From Pedobacter sp. MR2016-24 (GTDB taxonomy: Bacteria > Bacteroidota > Bacteroidia > Sphingobacteriales > Sphingobacteriaceae), in contig NZ_JAPIVO010000004.1 of NCBI RefSeq assembly GCF_026239655.1, forward strand, positions 248,001-312,000: 64,000 nt of DNA, given 5' to 3'. Made by a program: the position numbers and the translations under genes. The notes under the pieces are model-generated. The model made no database searches and was not told where the DNA came from. It saw nothing but the letters and a program-made list of their open reading frames with translations. Of the stretch, positions 44,894 through 54,411 are shown piece after piece; position 1 is the first letter of the stretch, and each line of letters opens with the position of its first letter.

Positions 44894-44902
44894 CCCCACC
44901 AG
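44871..44902. repeat. 10-bp inverted repeat spanning the DUF502 stop codon
   Basis: CTGGTGGGGT and ACCCCACCAG pair perfectly; the loop of 12 nt holds most of the last codons. There is no T-run on either side. It lies between two convergent genes and may end transcription from one or both sides. Confidence 0.7.
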
Positions 44903-44909
44903 TTGAATA

Positions 44910-45617
44910 CTAAAAGTTAGGTTTCAATACATATTTATCATAGAATCTGAAGATATGCTCTGCTGCTTCTTCTGCAGTATCAGCAAGTCTGAACAGGTTC
45001 AGGTCTTCTGCATGAATATTATGCTCTTTTTCGAGCATGGTATTTTTAATCCATTCTACCAATCCTCCCCAGTAATCCTTACCAACAAGAACTATTGGGA
45101 AACGGGCAATTTTACCCGTCTGGATGAGGGTAATCGCTTCAAAAAGCTCATCCATGGTGCCCATGCCGCCGGGCAGTACTACGAACCCCTGTGAGTATTT
45201 CATAAACATTACTTTCCTCACAAAGAAATAATCAAACTCCAGTAATTTATTGTGGTCGATATATTTATTATGGAACTGTTCAAAAGGCAGATCAATATTT
45301 AAGCCTACAGATTTACCTCCATTGGTATGTGCACCTTTGTTCCCCGCTTCCATGATACCGGGGCCTCCGCCAGTAATTACACCATAACCACGGTCGGTCA
45401 GTAACTTCCCGCATTCTACAGCAATCTGATAATATTTATTGGTTTCTGCAGTTCTTGCTGAACCGAATATGGATACACAGGGACCAATTTTAGCCAGTTT
45501 CTCGAATCCATCTACAAACTCGGCCATGATCTTAAAGATGGACCAGGAGTCTGTTACTTTTATTTCCTGCCAGTTTTTGTTCTCAAAAGCACTTCTTATC
45601 TTTTCGTCGCTCGTCAT
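44910..45617 (-). CDS. LOG-family (TIGR00730) cytokinin riboside 5'-monophosphate phosphoribohydrolase-like protein
   Basis: This 235-residue Rossmann-fold protein is of the lysine-decarboxylase-like LOG family, which cleaves nucleoside monophosphates. The conserved motifs are GGGPGIMEAGNKGA and LPGGMGTMDELFE (PGGxGTxxE). The N-terminal extension with KNWQEIKVTDSWSIFKIMAEF is usual in bacterial homologues. The substrate of bacterial members is not settled; cytokinin activation is known in plants and some microbes. It converges with the DUF502 gene. Confidence 0.9.
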   Translation of the reverse strand: MTSDEKIRSAFENKNWQEIKVTDSWSIFKIMAEFVDGFEKLAKIGPCVSIFGSARTAETNKYYQIAVECGKLLTDRGYGVITGGGPGIMEAGNKGAHTNGGKSVGLNIDLPFEQFHNKYIDHNKLLEFDYFFVRKVMFMKYSQGFVVLPGGMGTMDELFEAITLIQTGKIARFPIVLVGKDYWGGLVEWIKNTMLEKEHNIHAEDLNLFRLADTAEEAAEHIFRFYDKYVLKPNF

Positions 45618-45634
45618 TCTCTTCTAATTTATAT

Positions 45635-47113
45635 TTAAAACCTGGTTTGGGTAACAGATGTTTTGCCAGTTACCCATAATAATACAAAGGTGATCAGCCC
45701 GTTTAATACGATCAGTTCAAAACCCAGCTCGTAACCGAACCAATTTACACTATTACTTTTGATGAAAAAAGACAATAGCGGGGAGGCGATACAGATATAG
45801 GGTACCAATTTATCCAGCACCGCCCTTTTGGTCAGCATCCCAAAGGTAAATAACCCTAATAATGGGCCATACGTATAAGTTGCAGCAATAAACATGGAAT
45901 TCACTACCGAATCATCATTTATCACTTTAAATATCAGTATCACGATCACCATTAACACTGAAAAACCGATATGCACTAAATGTCGTTTGCTCACTAACTC
46001 TGGTGCATTCTGATCCTCCTTTTTGTCGAAATGCAGAAAATCCATACAAAAGGAAGTCGTCAGCGCCGTTAGTGCAGAATCAGTAGTTGCAAAGGTCGCC
46101 GCCGTAAGCCCAAGCATAAATATAATCCCGGGAATAACATTCAGGTGATTTAAAGCAATTTCAGGATACAGGTTATCAGGTGTTTTTAATGCTGCAACAT
46201 TTATACCGTTTTTAGCAGCAAAAATATATAACAGCGCGCCTACACTGAGGAAAAATATATTCATTACGACAAAAACACCGGTAAATGTGAACATGTTCTT
46301 TTGCGCTTCACCAATAGTTTTCATACTGAGGTTCTTCTGCATCAGGTCCTGATCCAATCCTGTCATAGCTATAGTCACAAAGATCCCGCCCAGGAATTGT
46401 TTCAGGAAGTGCGATTTAGTACCCATAAAATCTTCCCAGAAGAATATTTTTGAATAACTGCTGTTTTTTACGGCTTCAAATGTGCCTGAAACATTCAGGT
46501 CTAATGCTTTTGAGATGAAAATGATTGATAAGACAACAGATAAAAGCAGGAAAACTGTTTGCAGTGTATCTGTGATGATAATCGTTTTCAATCCTCCCTT
46601 ATGTGTATATAGCCAGATCAATACCAGGCAGATTACTATAGTGATCCAGAAGGGTACGTTCCATGCATCAAAGATAAAACGCTGTAAAACAATGGCTACC
46701 AGGAATAAGCGCAAGGAAGAGCCTATTGTTCTGGAAACAAGAAAGATTACAGCTCCTGTTTTATAGCTATGCGGTCCGAGCCTTCTTTCGAGATAAGTAT
46801 AAATCGAAATCAGGTTCATCCTGTAATACAGCGGGAGCAGGACAGTTGCAATAATAATGAAACCAACTGCGTTACCTAGAACGAACTGGAAATATCCAAA
46901 TTCACCTTTTCCTACGGCACCCGGCACAGATATAAATGTTACCCCGGAAAGCGCGGTTCCGATCATTCCGAAAGCCACCAGGTACCATTTTGAATTCCTG
47001 TTTGCAATAAAAAAGGAGGCGTTGTCTGAGGAATTCCTGGAAGTGAAATAAGCGACACCGACTAAGAGTGCAAAGTATCCCAATAAGAAGGATAAAAGGA
47101 TGGCTGGAGTCAT
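45635..47113 (-). CDS. Sodium:solute symporter family transporter
   Basis: This 492-residue inner-membrane protein has about 13 predicted TMs and an SSS-family pattern: FGMIGTALSGVTFISVPGAVG in the early part and LGLTAATFATTDSALTALTTSF later. It imports an organic solute with sodium, but the solute cannot be inferred. It lies 17 nt upstream of the LOG-family gene on the same strand, so the two may share a transcript. Confidence 0.92.
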   Translation of the reverse strand: MTPAILLSFLLGYFALLVGVAYFTSRNSSDNASFFIANRNSKWYLVAFGMIGTALSGVTFISVPGAVGKGEFGYFQFVLGNAVGFIIIATVLLPLYYRMNLISIYTYLERRLGPHSYKTGAVIFLVSRTIGSSLRLFLVAIVLQRFIFDAWNVPFWITIVICLVLIWLYTHKGGLKTIIITDTLQTVFLLLSVVLSIIFISKALDLNVSGTFEAVKNSSYSKIFFWEDFMGTKSHFLKQFLGGIFVTIAMTGLDQDLMQKNLSMKTIGEAQKNMFTFTGVFVVMNIFFLSVGALLYIFAAKNGINVAALKTPDNLYPEIALNHLNVIPGIIFMLGLTAATFATTDSALTALTTSFCMDFLHFDKKEDQNAPELVSKRHLVHIGFSVLMVIVILIFKVINDDSVVNSMFIAATYTYGPLLGLFTFGMLTKRAVLDKLVPYICIASPLLSFFIKSNSVNWFGYELGFELIVLNGLITFVLLWVTGKTSVTQTRF

Positions 47114-47196
47114 ATTCAGGTAATGGTTTAGGAGCTAAATGTAAGAAAATGATATTTTAAAAATCAAATAACAGAAGATAAATATAAATTTGTAAG

Positions 47197-47814
47197 ATGA
47201 ACTTTTCTTCCAAGCTTCTAGAGGATGCTGTTAACGAATTTTCGAAACTACCTGGTGTGGGACAAAAGACCGCATTGCGTCTGGTGCTTCATTTACTGGG
47301 CAAAGAGCAGGAGGAAGTAGACATCTTTGGTCAGTCGGTCATCAGACTGAGAAGGGAAATCAAGCATTGCACCATCTGCCATAACATTTCAGATCATACG
47401 GTTTGTGAAATCTGTACTTCGCAGAAACGAGATAAAGAGATTATCTGTGTAGTAGAAGATACCAGGGACGTAATGGCGGTAGAAAACACTTCGCAATATT
47501 TTGGCGTGTACCATGTTTTGGGCGGATTGATTTCGCCGATGGATGGTATAGGCCCGTCCGACTTATACATTGATTCCCTGGTGCAGCGTGTAGCGACTAC
47601 GCCTGTTAAAGAAGTGATTCTGGCATTAAGTGCTACAATGGAGGGGGACACGACACTTTTTTACCTGTATAAAAGGTTGAAAGAATTCCAGATACCGATC
47701 ACAACGATTGCCCGGGGAATTGCTTTTGGTGGTGAACTGGAATATGCTGATGAGATTACCCTTGGCCGCTCTATCGTAACCAGGGTGCCTTATGTCAATT
47801 CAATAATCAAATAA
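47197..47814 (+). CDS. recR: Recombination mediator protein RecR
   Basis: This 205-residue protein acts with RecF/RecO in loading RecA at gaps. It has an HhH region (FSKLPGVGQKTALRLVLHLL), a zinc finger with four cysteines (C-x2-C ... C-x2-C in HCTICHNISDHTVCEICTS), and a Toprim domain (ICVVEDTRDVMAVENT, YHVLGGLISPMDGIGPSDL). The length is normal. A TAAATTTG just before the start (47185-47192) resembles a -7 element but lacks an upstream partner. Confidence 0.95.
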   Translation: MNFSSKLLEDAVNEFSKLPGVGQKTALRLVLHLLGKEQEEVDIFGQSVIRLRREIKHCTICHNISDHTVCEICTSQKRDKEIICVVEDTRDVMAVENTSQYFGVYHVLGGLISPMDGIGPSDLYIDSLVQRVATTPVKEVILALSATMEGDTTLFYLYKRLKEFQIPITTIARGIAFGGELEYADEITLGRSIVTRVPYVNSIIK

Positions 47815-47819
47815 TCAGA

Positions 47820-48635
47820 ATGGATTTCAAGAATAAAGTAGTCATTATTACCGGAGCATCTTCCGGTATAGGAAAAGCTTGTGCAGAAGAATTTGCCAGG
47901 CGCGGTGCAAACCTGGTATTAGGAGCAAGACAATTTGTGACTTTGTGTGAGGTTACGGCAGATCTTGAAAAAAAATACGGGATTAAAGCTTTGGCGGTAC
48001 AGACGGACGTAACGAAAGAAAGCGACTGCGAAATGCTGGTTAAACAGGCAGTAATGACTTTTGAAAGGGTTGATGTACTGATCAATAACGCTGGTATCTC
48101 GATGCGTGCATTGTTCAATGAGCTGGATCTTTCGGTATTAAAAGACCTGATGGATGTAAATTTCTGGGGTACTGTTTATTGTACAAAATACGCTTTACCG
48201 GAAATCCTGAAAACCAAAGGTAGTGTTATTGGCGTATCTTCTATTGCAGGTTACAGAGGTTTGCCGGGAAGGACTGGTTATTCTGCTTCTAAATTTGCGA
48301 TGAATGGGTTTATGGAGGCACTGCGGACTGAACTGCTGCATAGTGGCGTACATGTGATGGTAGCTTGTCCTGGTTTTACCACCTCTAATATCCGCGTTGC
48401 TGCATTGGCGAAAGACGGTTCTGCACACGGTGAAACGAGTATGGAAGAAGGTAAAATGATGTCGGCCGAAGAGGTTGCACGCCATATTACTGACGGAATT
48501 GCTGCCCGTAAGCGCACTTTAGTGATGACGGGACAAGGGAAACTAACAGTCTGGATCAATAAGCTGTTGCCTGCACTTGCTGATAAACTGGTATTTAATC
48601 ACTTTACAAAGGAGAAGAATGCCTTAATAAAATAA
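47820..48635 (+). CDS. Short-chain dehydrogenase/reductase (SDR)
   Basis: This 271-residue protein has TGASSGIG (residues 11-18), NNAG (about 91), an SSIAG serine and the YSASK Tyr/Lys pair. It resembles SDR-family members that act on lipid-like or carbonyl substrates, such as the DHRS7-type, but the substrate is not established. It starts 5 nt after recR and ends 3 nt before the next gene, so recR, SDR and hydrolase look like one transcript. Confidence 0.9.
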   Translation: MDFKNKVVIITGASSGIGKACAEEFARRGANLVLGARQFVTLCEVTADLEKKYGIKALAVQTDVTKESDCEMLVKQAVMTFERVDVLINNAGISMRALFNELDLSVLKDLMDVNFWGTVYCTKYALPEILKTKGSVIGVSSIAGYRGLPGRTGYSASKFAMNGFMEALRTELLHSGVHVMVACPGFTTSNIRVAALAKDGSAHGETSMEEGKMMSAEEVARHITDGIAARKRTLVMTGQGKLTVWINKLLPALADKLVFNHFTKEKNALIK

Positions 48636-48638
48636 GGA

Positions 48639-49478
48639 ATGATCAATTTAAAAAACGTACTGATGCTATTTGCTTTTCTGGGACAAATATCTGTTTTATG
48701 TGCCGGGGTAAAAGTGGAGAAAAACATAAATTACACAGAAAAGAATGATGAAAGAAGGCAGCTGAACGTTTATTACCAGCAGGATAGGTCGCCCGCGGAT
48801 GTGATCATATTTATCCACGGCGGATCCTGGAGCAGTGGCAAAAAAGACATTTACTGGTGGCTGGGCAGAAATATGGCCCGTAAAGGTGTGGTGACGGTAA
48901 ATATTAATTACGGACTGGCACCTGAAAACCAGTTCGGACAAATGGGGGATGATTGTGCGCAGGCGGTAAAATGGGTACAAAAGCATATTGCTGCTTACGG
49001 TGGGAATCCTGAGCGGATCTTTTTAATGGGGCATTCTGCCGGCGGACATCTGGCAGAGCTGATCAATGATGATCCGCGTTATTTCAAAAAAGCCGGGATA
49101 GTTAATCCTGTTAAGGGTGTGATTCTTAACGATCCTTTTGGACTTGATATGGAAGAATATATGTCTGAAGCAGAGAAGGATGACAGCTATTTTGATTTCC
49201 TGAGAACTTTCAGCAAAGATCCGGCAGTGTGGGAGGAGGGATCGCCACTACATTATGTGCAGCACAGCAGAAATCCTCATCTGATTTTTTACGGTGCAAA
49301 AACTTATCCCGCTATCCGGATACAGTCGGCCAGGCTCCAGCAATTACTCACTGCACAAAAAGTACCCAGTACTTTACACATCATCAAAGGAAAAAAGCAT
49401 GTAGGTATGATTACGCAGCTGATATTTGGCGGTAATCAGCTCTATGATTTTATCCTTGACTTCCTGAAGACAAATTAA
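48639..49478 (+). CDS. Exported alpha/beta hydrolase (esterase-like)
   Basis: This 279-residue protein has a signal peptide (MINLKNVLMLFAFLGQISVLCAG). The alpha/beta-hydrolase core shows the oxyanion-hole motif HGGSW, the nucleophile elbow GHSAGG and a late histidine in KGKKHVGMI. This pattern is of the HSL/carboxylesterase group. The physiological ester is unknown. It is coupled to the SDR gene upstream (3 nt). Confidence 0.88.
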   Translation: MINLKNVLMLFAFLGQISVLCAGVKVEKNINYTEKNDERRQLNVYYQQDRSPADVIIFIHGGSWSSGKKDIYWWLGRNMARKGVVTVNINYGLAPENQFGQMGDDCAQAVKWVQKHIAAYGGNPERIFLMGHSAGGHLAELINDDPRYFKKAGIVNPVKGVILNDPFGLDMEEYMSEAEKDDSYFDFLRTFSKDPAVWEEGSPLHYVQHSRNPHLIFYGAKTYPAIRIQSARLQQLLTAQKVPSTLHIIKGKKHVGMITQLIFGGNQLYDFILDFLKTN

Positions 49479-49489
49479 ATTCAGAAATA

Positions 49490-49521
49490 TTTGCTGCTTT
49501 GCAAAAACAATTCCATATTTG
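49490..49521 (+). promoter_or_regulatory. Promoter of the trp operon
   Basis: TTTG at 49490-49493 and CATATTTG at 49514-49521 have a 20-nt spacer and an exact 26-nt centre-to-centre distance. The -7 element deviates from TAnnTTTG at one base. The predicted start lies near 49524, giving only about 5 nt of leader before trpL. Confidence 0.7.
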
Positions 49522-49528
49522 CCAGACG

Positions 49529-49582
49529 ATGATACAAACAAACGGACTTAATAATTGGTGGTGGCACAACGCAGCAGCGTAG
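49529..49582 (+). CDS. trpL: trp operon leader peptide with three tandem Trp codons
   Basis: This 17-residue peptide, MIQTNGLNNWWWHNAAA, has TGG at 49556-49558, 49559-49561 and 49562-49564 and stops at TAG 49580-49582. It is a classic attenuator leader: ribosome stalling at the Trp codons when charged tRNA-Trp is low changes the fold of the downstream RNA. AATTGG (49553-49558), overlapping the first Trp codon, pairs with CCAATT (49589-49594). TAACCC (49585-49590) can pair instead with GGGTTG (49628-49633) of the terminator. The peptide precedes trpD by 83 nt. Confidence 0.9.
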   Translation: MIQTNGLNNWWWHNAAA

Positions 49583-49626
49583 TGTAACCCAATTGTGTAC
49601 GTTTTATTTTTTATAAATAATATTGG

Positions 49627-49653
49627 AGGGTTGCTTTTAGAGCAACCTTTTTT
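49627..49653 (+). terminator. trp attenuator (rho-independent)
   Basis: GGGTTGCT and AGCAACC(T) pair around TTTAG, followed by a T-run. It lies between trpL and trpD and competes with the antiterminator pairing at 49585-49590 / 49628-49633. Confidence 0.9.
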
Positions 49654-49664
49654 GTTTTATACCC

Positions 49665-50651
49665 ATGAAGAAAATTCTGAACCACTTATTCGAAAACAAA
49701 TCATTTAGCAGGGAAGAAGCTCAGCGTATCTTAACCGCTATCGCTTCCGGAGAGTTCAACACTGCTCAGATTGCTGCATTTATAACCGCTTTTGGCATGC
49801 GTAACATTACTGTAGCCGAACTGCAGGGCTTTCGAGATGCGATGCTGCAGTTATGCGTAAAGGTAGACTTCTCTGATTTTGAGCTGGTAGATCTCTGTGG
49901 TACCGGGGGGGATGGAAAAGATACCTTTAATATCTCCACCTTAGCGTCTTTCGTAGTTGCCGGTGCGGGTTATAAGGTAGCCAAACATGGTAATTACGGT
50001 GTATCTTCCGGTTGCGGCTCGTCTAATGTGATGGAATACCTGGGCTACCAGTTTACCGGTGATCAGGATGTGTTGAAACGCAGTCTTGATAAAGCCGGAA
50101 TCTGCTTTATCCATGCGCCTTTGTTTAACCCGGCTATGAAAATTGTGGCGCCTATCCGTAAGGACCTGGGCGTTAAAACGTTTTTCAATATGCTTGGTCC
50201 TATGGTCAATCCGGCGCAGCCGAAGAATCAGATTGTAGGTGTATTTAGCCTGGAACTGGCTCGTTTATATGCGTATTTGTACCAGGAAACTGATAAAAAC
50301 TATACGATTTTGCATGCGGTGGATGGCTTTGACGAAGTTTCCCTGACCTGTGACGTGAAAACGTTCAGTAAAAAAGGAGAGGCACTGCTAAAGGTTTCCG
50401 ATCTCGGTTTTCAGGAGATTGATGAACATGAGATTACAGGAGGAGATACAGTGGAGTCTTCTGCGAAAATATTTATGAATGTGCTGGAAGGGGTGGGGAC
50501 TTATCCGCAAAATAATGTGGTTTTATGTAACGCTGCTTTAGCCATTCAGACTATTGCTCCGGAGCAGTCGTTTGCTGATTGTTATTATGAAGCAGAGACT
50601 TCCCTTATCGGCGGTAATGCATTACGAAGCTTCAAAAACCTGATTGGATGA
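49665..50651 (+). CDS. trpD: Anthranilate phosphoribosyltransferase
   Basis: This 328-residue enzyme joins anthranilate and PRPP in tryptophan synthesis. It has [14 protein letters not shown] (PRPP binding), [19 protein letters not shown] and an N-terminal helical domain; the length and motifs are complete. It is the first structural gene after the attenuator. trpE and trpG, whose product it uses, are not between the leader and this gene. It overlaps the next gene by 4 nt (ATGA). Confidence 0.96.
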   Translation: MKKILNHLFENKSFSREEAQRILTAIASGEFNTAQIAAFITAFGMRNITVAELQGFRDAMLQLCVKVDFSDFELVDLCGTGGDGKDTFNISTLASFVVAGAGYKVAKHGNYGVSSGCGSSNVMEYLGYQFTGDQDVLKRSLDKAGICFIHAPLFNPAMKIVAPIRKDLGVKTFFNMLGPMVNPAQPKNQIVGVFSLELARLYAYLYQETDKNYTILHAVDGFDEVSLTCDVKTFSKKGEALLKVSDLGFQEIDEHEITGGDTVESSAKIFMNVLEGVGTYPQNNVVLCNAALAIQTIAPEQSFADCYYEAETSLIGGNALRSFKNLIG

Positions 50652-52444
50652 TCGCGAAATTGAAAATCTGTGGAATGAAAGATCCCCTGAATATAAGGGA
50701 TGCAGTAGCGCTGAAACCGGATTACCTGGGTTTTATTTTTTACCCGGCTTCAAAACGGTTCATTGCCGACCTTGATCCTGTTGTGATACGACAGATTCCA
50801 TTGCCGGTAAAAACTACAGGTGTATTTGTTAATGAGGAGCTGGATGTGGTGAAAAAAGCAATTGCAGATTACCAGTTAAAAGCGGTGCAACTGCATGGAC
50901 AGGAAAGTCCGGATTACTGCAGGGCACTTTCAAATGATGCAGAGGTAATTAAAGCTTTCGGTATCGATGCTGCTTTTAATTTTGCATCATTGAAACCCTA
51001 TGAAGATGCTGCAGATTATTTCCTGTTTGATACGCAGACGGCTGAACATGGTGGTTCCGGAAAAACTTTCAGCTGGCAATTGCTGGAGCAATATAAAATG
51101 GATAAGCCTTATTTTCTAAGTGGCGGAATTGGCCCGGAAAGTGTAGCCTCTTTGAAACAGCTTAGTGATCATCGTTTATATGCGATAGATGTAAACAGCA
51201 GGTTTGAAACTGTACCGGGATTTAAAAATATAGAAGAACTGACAAAATTTAAAAATCATACTATGAGTTATTTTGTAAATGAAAAAGGTTATTACGGTGA
51301 TTTTGGCGGAGCATATATTCCGGAGATGCTTTATCCCAATGTAGAAGAGCTGAGAGAAAATTATCTCAAGATCATCAATGACGCAGATTTCCAGAAAGAA
51401 TTTCATGCCTTACTTAAGGATTATGTAGGCAGGCCATCGCCACTGTACCTGGCAAAACGCTTGTCTGCTAGATACAATGCAAATATCTTCCTGAAAAGGG
51501 AGGATTTAAATCATACTGGTGCCCATAAGATCAACAACACCATCGGTCAGATTTTACTGGCAGAGCGATTGGGTAAAAAGAGAATTATTGCAGAAACCGG
51601 CGCTGGTCAGCATGGTGTGGCAACAGCGACCGTATGTGCGCTGCGTGGTCTTGAATGTGTGATCTATATGGGTGAAATTGATATTCACAGGCAGGCACCG
51701 AATGTAGCCAGGATGAAAATGCTGGGTGCAACGGTGGTTTCAGCTGTGTCTGGCAGTAAGACCCTGAAGGATGCTACCAATGAGGCGATGCGCGACTGGA
51801 TCAATAATCCGGTGGATACGCACTATATCATTGGTTCTGTGGTGGGACCACATCCATATCCGGATATGGTTTCTATTTTTCAGTCAGTTATTTCTGAAGA
51901 AACCAAAAAACAATTGCTCGAGCAAACCGGTAATGATCAGCCCGACTATGTGCTGGCCTGTGTTGGTGGTGGAAGTAATGCAATGGGCATGTTTTATCAT
52001 TTTATAGATGATGAAAAAGTAAAACTTGTTGCTGTGGAAGCGGCAGGAAAAGGCGTAAGCAGTGGCTTTTCGGCTGCAACGACTTATCTGGGCAAAGAAG
52101 GTGTGCTGCATGGGAGCAGAAGTATCCTGATGCAGACAGCAGACGGGCAGGTAGTAGAACCACATTCGGTATCTGCTGGTCTGGATTATCCAGGTATTGG
52201 TCCACAGCATGCACATTTATTCAAAACTACACGTGCTGAGTATGTCTCTATTACAGATGACGAATCCTTACAGGCAGGTTTATTATGCACGCAGCTGGAA
52301 GGAATAATTCCTGCGATAGAGAGTGCACATGCATTGGCACATTTAGAGAAAATGACTTTTACAGGCGGAGAAAACGTAGTTGTCTGTCTTTCGGGCAGGG
52401 GAGATAAGGACATGGATACTTATATGAAGTATTTCGGACTTTAA
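50648..52444 (+). CDS. trpF-trpB: Fused phosphoribosylanthranilate isomerase / tryptophan synthase beta chain (TrpF-TrpB)
   Basis: One 598-residue frame encodes both enzymes. Residues 1-205 are TrpF: KICGMKDP with the catalytic Cys, VQLHGQE, and the Asp in [15 protein letters not shown]. Residues 206-598 are TrpB, starting exactly at [16 protein letters not shown], the usual TrpB N-terminus, with PLP lysine in [13 protein letters not shown], phosphate loop GGGSNAMG and SGRGDKD. No linker separates them, and the ATG at 51263 could still be used for separate TrpB. trpC is missing between trpD and trpF. Each half is complete, so this is a fusion and not a decay product. trpA follows 40 nt later. 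Confidence 0.93.
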   Translation: MIAKLKICGMKDPLNIRDAVALKPDYLGFIFYPASKRFIADLDPVVIRQIPLPVKTTGVFVNEELDVVKKAIADYQLKAVQLHGQESPDYCRALSNDAEVIKAFGIDAAFNFASLKPYEDAADYFLFDTQTAEHGGSGKTFSWQLLEQYKMDKPYFLSGGIGPESVASLKQLSDHRLYAIDVNSRFETVPGFKNIEELTKFKNHTMSYFVNEKGYYGDFGGAYIPEMLYPNVEELRENYLKIINDADFQKEFHALLKDYVGRPSPLYLAKRLSARYNANIFLKREDLNHTGAHKINNTIGQILLAERLGKKRIIAETGAGQHGVATATVCALRGLECVIYMGEIDIHRQAPNVARMKMLGATVVSAVSGSKTLKDATNEAMRDWINNPVDTHYIIGSVVGPHPYPDMVSIFQSVISEETKKQLLEQTGNDQPDYVLACVGGGSNAMGMFYHFIDDEKVKLVAVEAAGKGVSSGFSAATTYLGKEGVLHGSRSILMQTADGQVVEPHSVSAGLDYPGIGPQHAHLFKTTRAEYVSITDDESLQAGLLCTQLEGIIPAIESAHALAHLEKMTFTGGENVVVCLSGRGDKDMDTYMKYFGL

Positions 52445-52484
52445 GGGCAACATTTTTTAATAGCAAATATCCATTAAACAGCAG

Positions 52485-53255
52485 ATGAACAGGATTAATC
52501 AATTATTTCAGGAGAAAAAAAACAATATACTTTCTATTTATTATACCGCAGGTTACCCGGGTTTAGGTGATACAATTGCCATTGCTGAGGCATTGGAAAA
52601 CGCAGGTGCTGATATTCTGGAGATAGGTTTTCCTTATTCAGATCCCGTGGCAGACGGACCAGTTATACAAGCCAGCAGTAAACAGGCGCTCGATCTTGGT
52701 ATGGACTTAAATCTGCTTTTTGAGCAGCTGAAGGAGTTGCGCAAAAAGGTAACTATCCCCGTTTTACTGATGGGTTATGTGAATCCGGTATTGCAGTATG
52801 GTGTAGAAAGATTTTGCAAAGCCTGTGCTGAGGTTGGGATTGATGGCTGTATAGTGCCTGATCTGCCCATGGTTGAATATGAGGAGTTTTATAAAGATAC
52901 TTTCCTGGAAAATGGCCTGAGCAATATCTTTTTGGTTACCCCACAAACATCAGTGGACCGTATCCATAAAATTGATGGTTTGAGCAATGGATTTATCTAT
53001 TTGCTGTCTTCATCTGCAACAACGGGTCAGAACCTTCAGGTTTCAGATCAGACAGAAACCTATTTTTCCAGGATTGCCGCAATGAAACTAAATAATCCTA
53101 CCATGATTGGATTTGGGATCAGCAGCAAGGAGACTTTCGATAAAGCCTGCCGTTATGCCAATGGCGGTATTATCGGTACTGCATTCGTTAAATCAATCGC
53201 GGAGGGAGATATTGTAGAAAATGTAAACGCTTTTATGCAAACTTTCAGGTCTTAA
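52485..53255 (+). CDS. trpA: Tryptophan synthase alpha chain
   Basis: This 256-residue TIM-barrel cleaves indole-glycerol phosphate to indole for TrpB. The active-site Glu and Asp lie in LEIGFPYSDPVADGP. LLSSSATTGQN and MIGFGISSKETFDKA complete the phosphate-binding side. It ends the trp operon, and its last 11 bases overlap the 3' end of convergent nhaA. Confidence 0.95.
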   Translation: MNRINQLFQEKKNNILSIYYTAGYPGLGDTIAIAEALENAGADILEIGFPYSDPVADGPVIQASSKQALDLGMDLNLLFEQLKELRKKVTIPVLLMGYVNPVLQYGVERFCKACAEVGIDGCIVPDLPMVEYEEFYKDTFLENGLSNIFLVTPQTSVDRIHKIDGLSNGFIYLLSSSATTGQNLQVSDQTETYFSRIAAMKLNNPTMIGFGISSKETFDKACRYANGGIIGTAFVKSIAEGDIVENVNAFMQTFRS

Positions 53256-54411
53256 TCTTTGTATATCTTAAAAACATAAAACCAAGAATTCCAGCGATCA
53301 CAGAAGCACATAAGATGGCAAACTTAGCTTCTGTGATTTGCATTTCATCGCTGAAAGACAGCATAGAGATGAAAATCGACATTGTAAAACCTATCCCGGC
53401 AAGCATTCCCAGCCCGATGATATGCTTCCAGCCCGAGCCGGTCGGCAGTGCTCCGAACTTACATTTTACGGCCAGCCAGGAGAAAGCGGTAACCCCTATC
53501 GTTTTCCCGGCAAATAATCCCACAATAATTCCTGCACCTAAAGGAGAAAACAGGCCCGTCAGCATCTCCTTTTGAAAAGTGATATTCGTATTTGCCAGGG
53601 CGAAAAGTGGCATGATGAGATAGTTAACTGGAATATTAAGGGAATGCTCCAGTTTTTCTAAGGGAGAAAGCTCATCTGTATCGTTAGTAGGGATGGTAAA
53701 TGCGACCAGCACACCAGCAATGGTGGCATGTATGCCTGAGTGGTGAATCAGGTACCAGAGCAGCACGCCTGGGATCAGGTAGGCAATGATCGCTTTTACC
53801 TTAAAATAATTCAGTACACATAGCAGTAAAAATACCCCTGCAGCCATCAGCAAATAATTGAAATGCACTTCAGAAGTATAAAAAACAGCGATCACCAATA
53901 TCGCCCCCAGGTCATCCACTATAGCCAGTGCTGCAAGGAAAATCTTTAGTGATGCCGGGATCCTTTTACCCAACATAGCGATGATCGCCAGGGCGAAGGC
54001 AATATCAGTGGCCATCGGGATTCCCCAGCCTGTTGCGGTTTCTTTTCCATTGTTAAACAGGAGGTAGATGATAGCCGGTACCAGCATGCCACCTAAAGCG
54101 GCAATAACTGGCAATGCAGCTTGTTTTACAGATGATAACTCCCCTTCAATGAGTTCTCTTTTTATTTCAAGCCCTACCAGGAGAAAGAATATTGCCATTA
54201 AACCATCATTAATGAAGGCCGCTAAGGGGAAATCGATGGCTTTGCTGCCAATATTGAAATGGACGTTAGCTAAAAAAGAAGCAAAACTGGTACTATAACT
54301 TGTATTAGCGATGAAAAGCGATAGAGCTACACAGACTAATAAAATAATTCCACCCAGCTTGCCTGCATTGTAAAACGCTTTGAATACATTCAGATGAATC
54401 AGTTTTGGCAT
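53245..54411 (-). CDS. nhaA: Na+/H+ antiporter NhaA
   Basis: This 388-residue protein has about 12 predicted TMs and the NhaA pattern: NDGLMAIFFLLVGLEIKRE, MATDIAFALAIIAMLGKRIP and ALAIVDDLGAILVIAVFY, where the two Asp residues of the transport site lie. It exports sodium in exchange for protons at alkaline pH. It starts one base into the YrdC-domain gene on the same strand (overlap at 54411) and converges with trpA with an 11-nt overlap. Confidence 0.95.
   Translation of the reverse strand: MPKLIHLNVFKAFYNAGKLGGIILLVCVALSLFIANTSYSTSFASFLANVHFNIGSKAIDFPLAAFINDGLMAIFFLLVGLEIKRELIEGELSSVKQAALPVIAALGGMLVPAIIYLLFNNGKETATGWGIPMATDIAFALAIIAMLGKRIPASLKIFLAALAIVDDLGAILVIAVFYTSEVHFNYLLMAAGVFLLLCVLNYFKVKAIIAYLIPGVLLWYLIHHSGIHATIAGVLVAFTIPTNDTDELSPLEKLEHSLNIPVNYLIMPLFALANTNITFQKEMLTGLFSPLGAGIIVGLFAGKTIGVTAFSWLAVKCKFGALPTGSGWKHIIGLGMLAGIGFTMSIFISMLSFSDEMQITEAKFAILCASVIAGILGFMFLRYTKIKT

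Noticed and set aside
47185..47192. TAAATTTG before recR as promoter
   Set aside because: It lies only 4 nt before the ATG and has no TTTG at the -33 distance.
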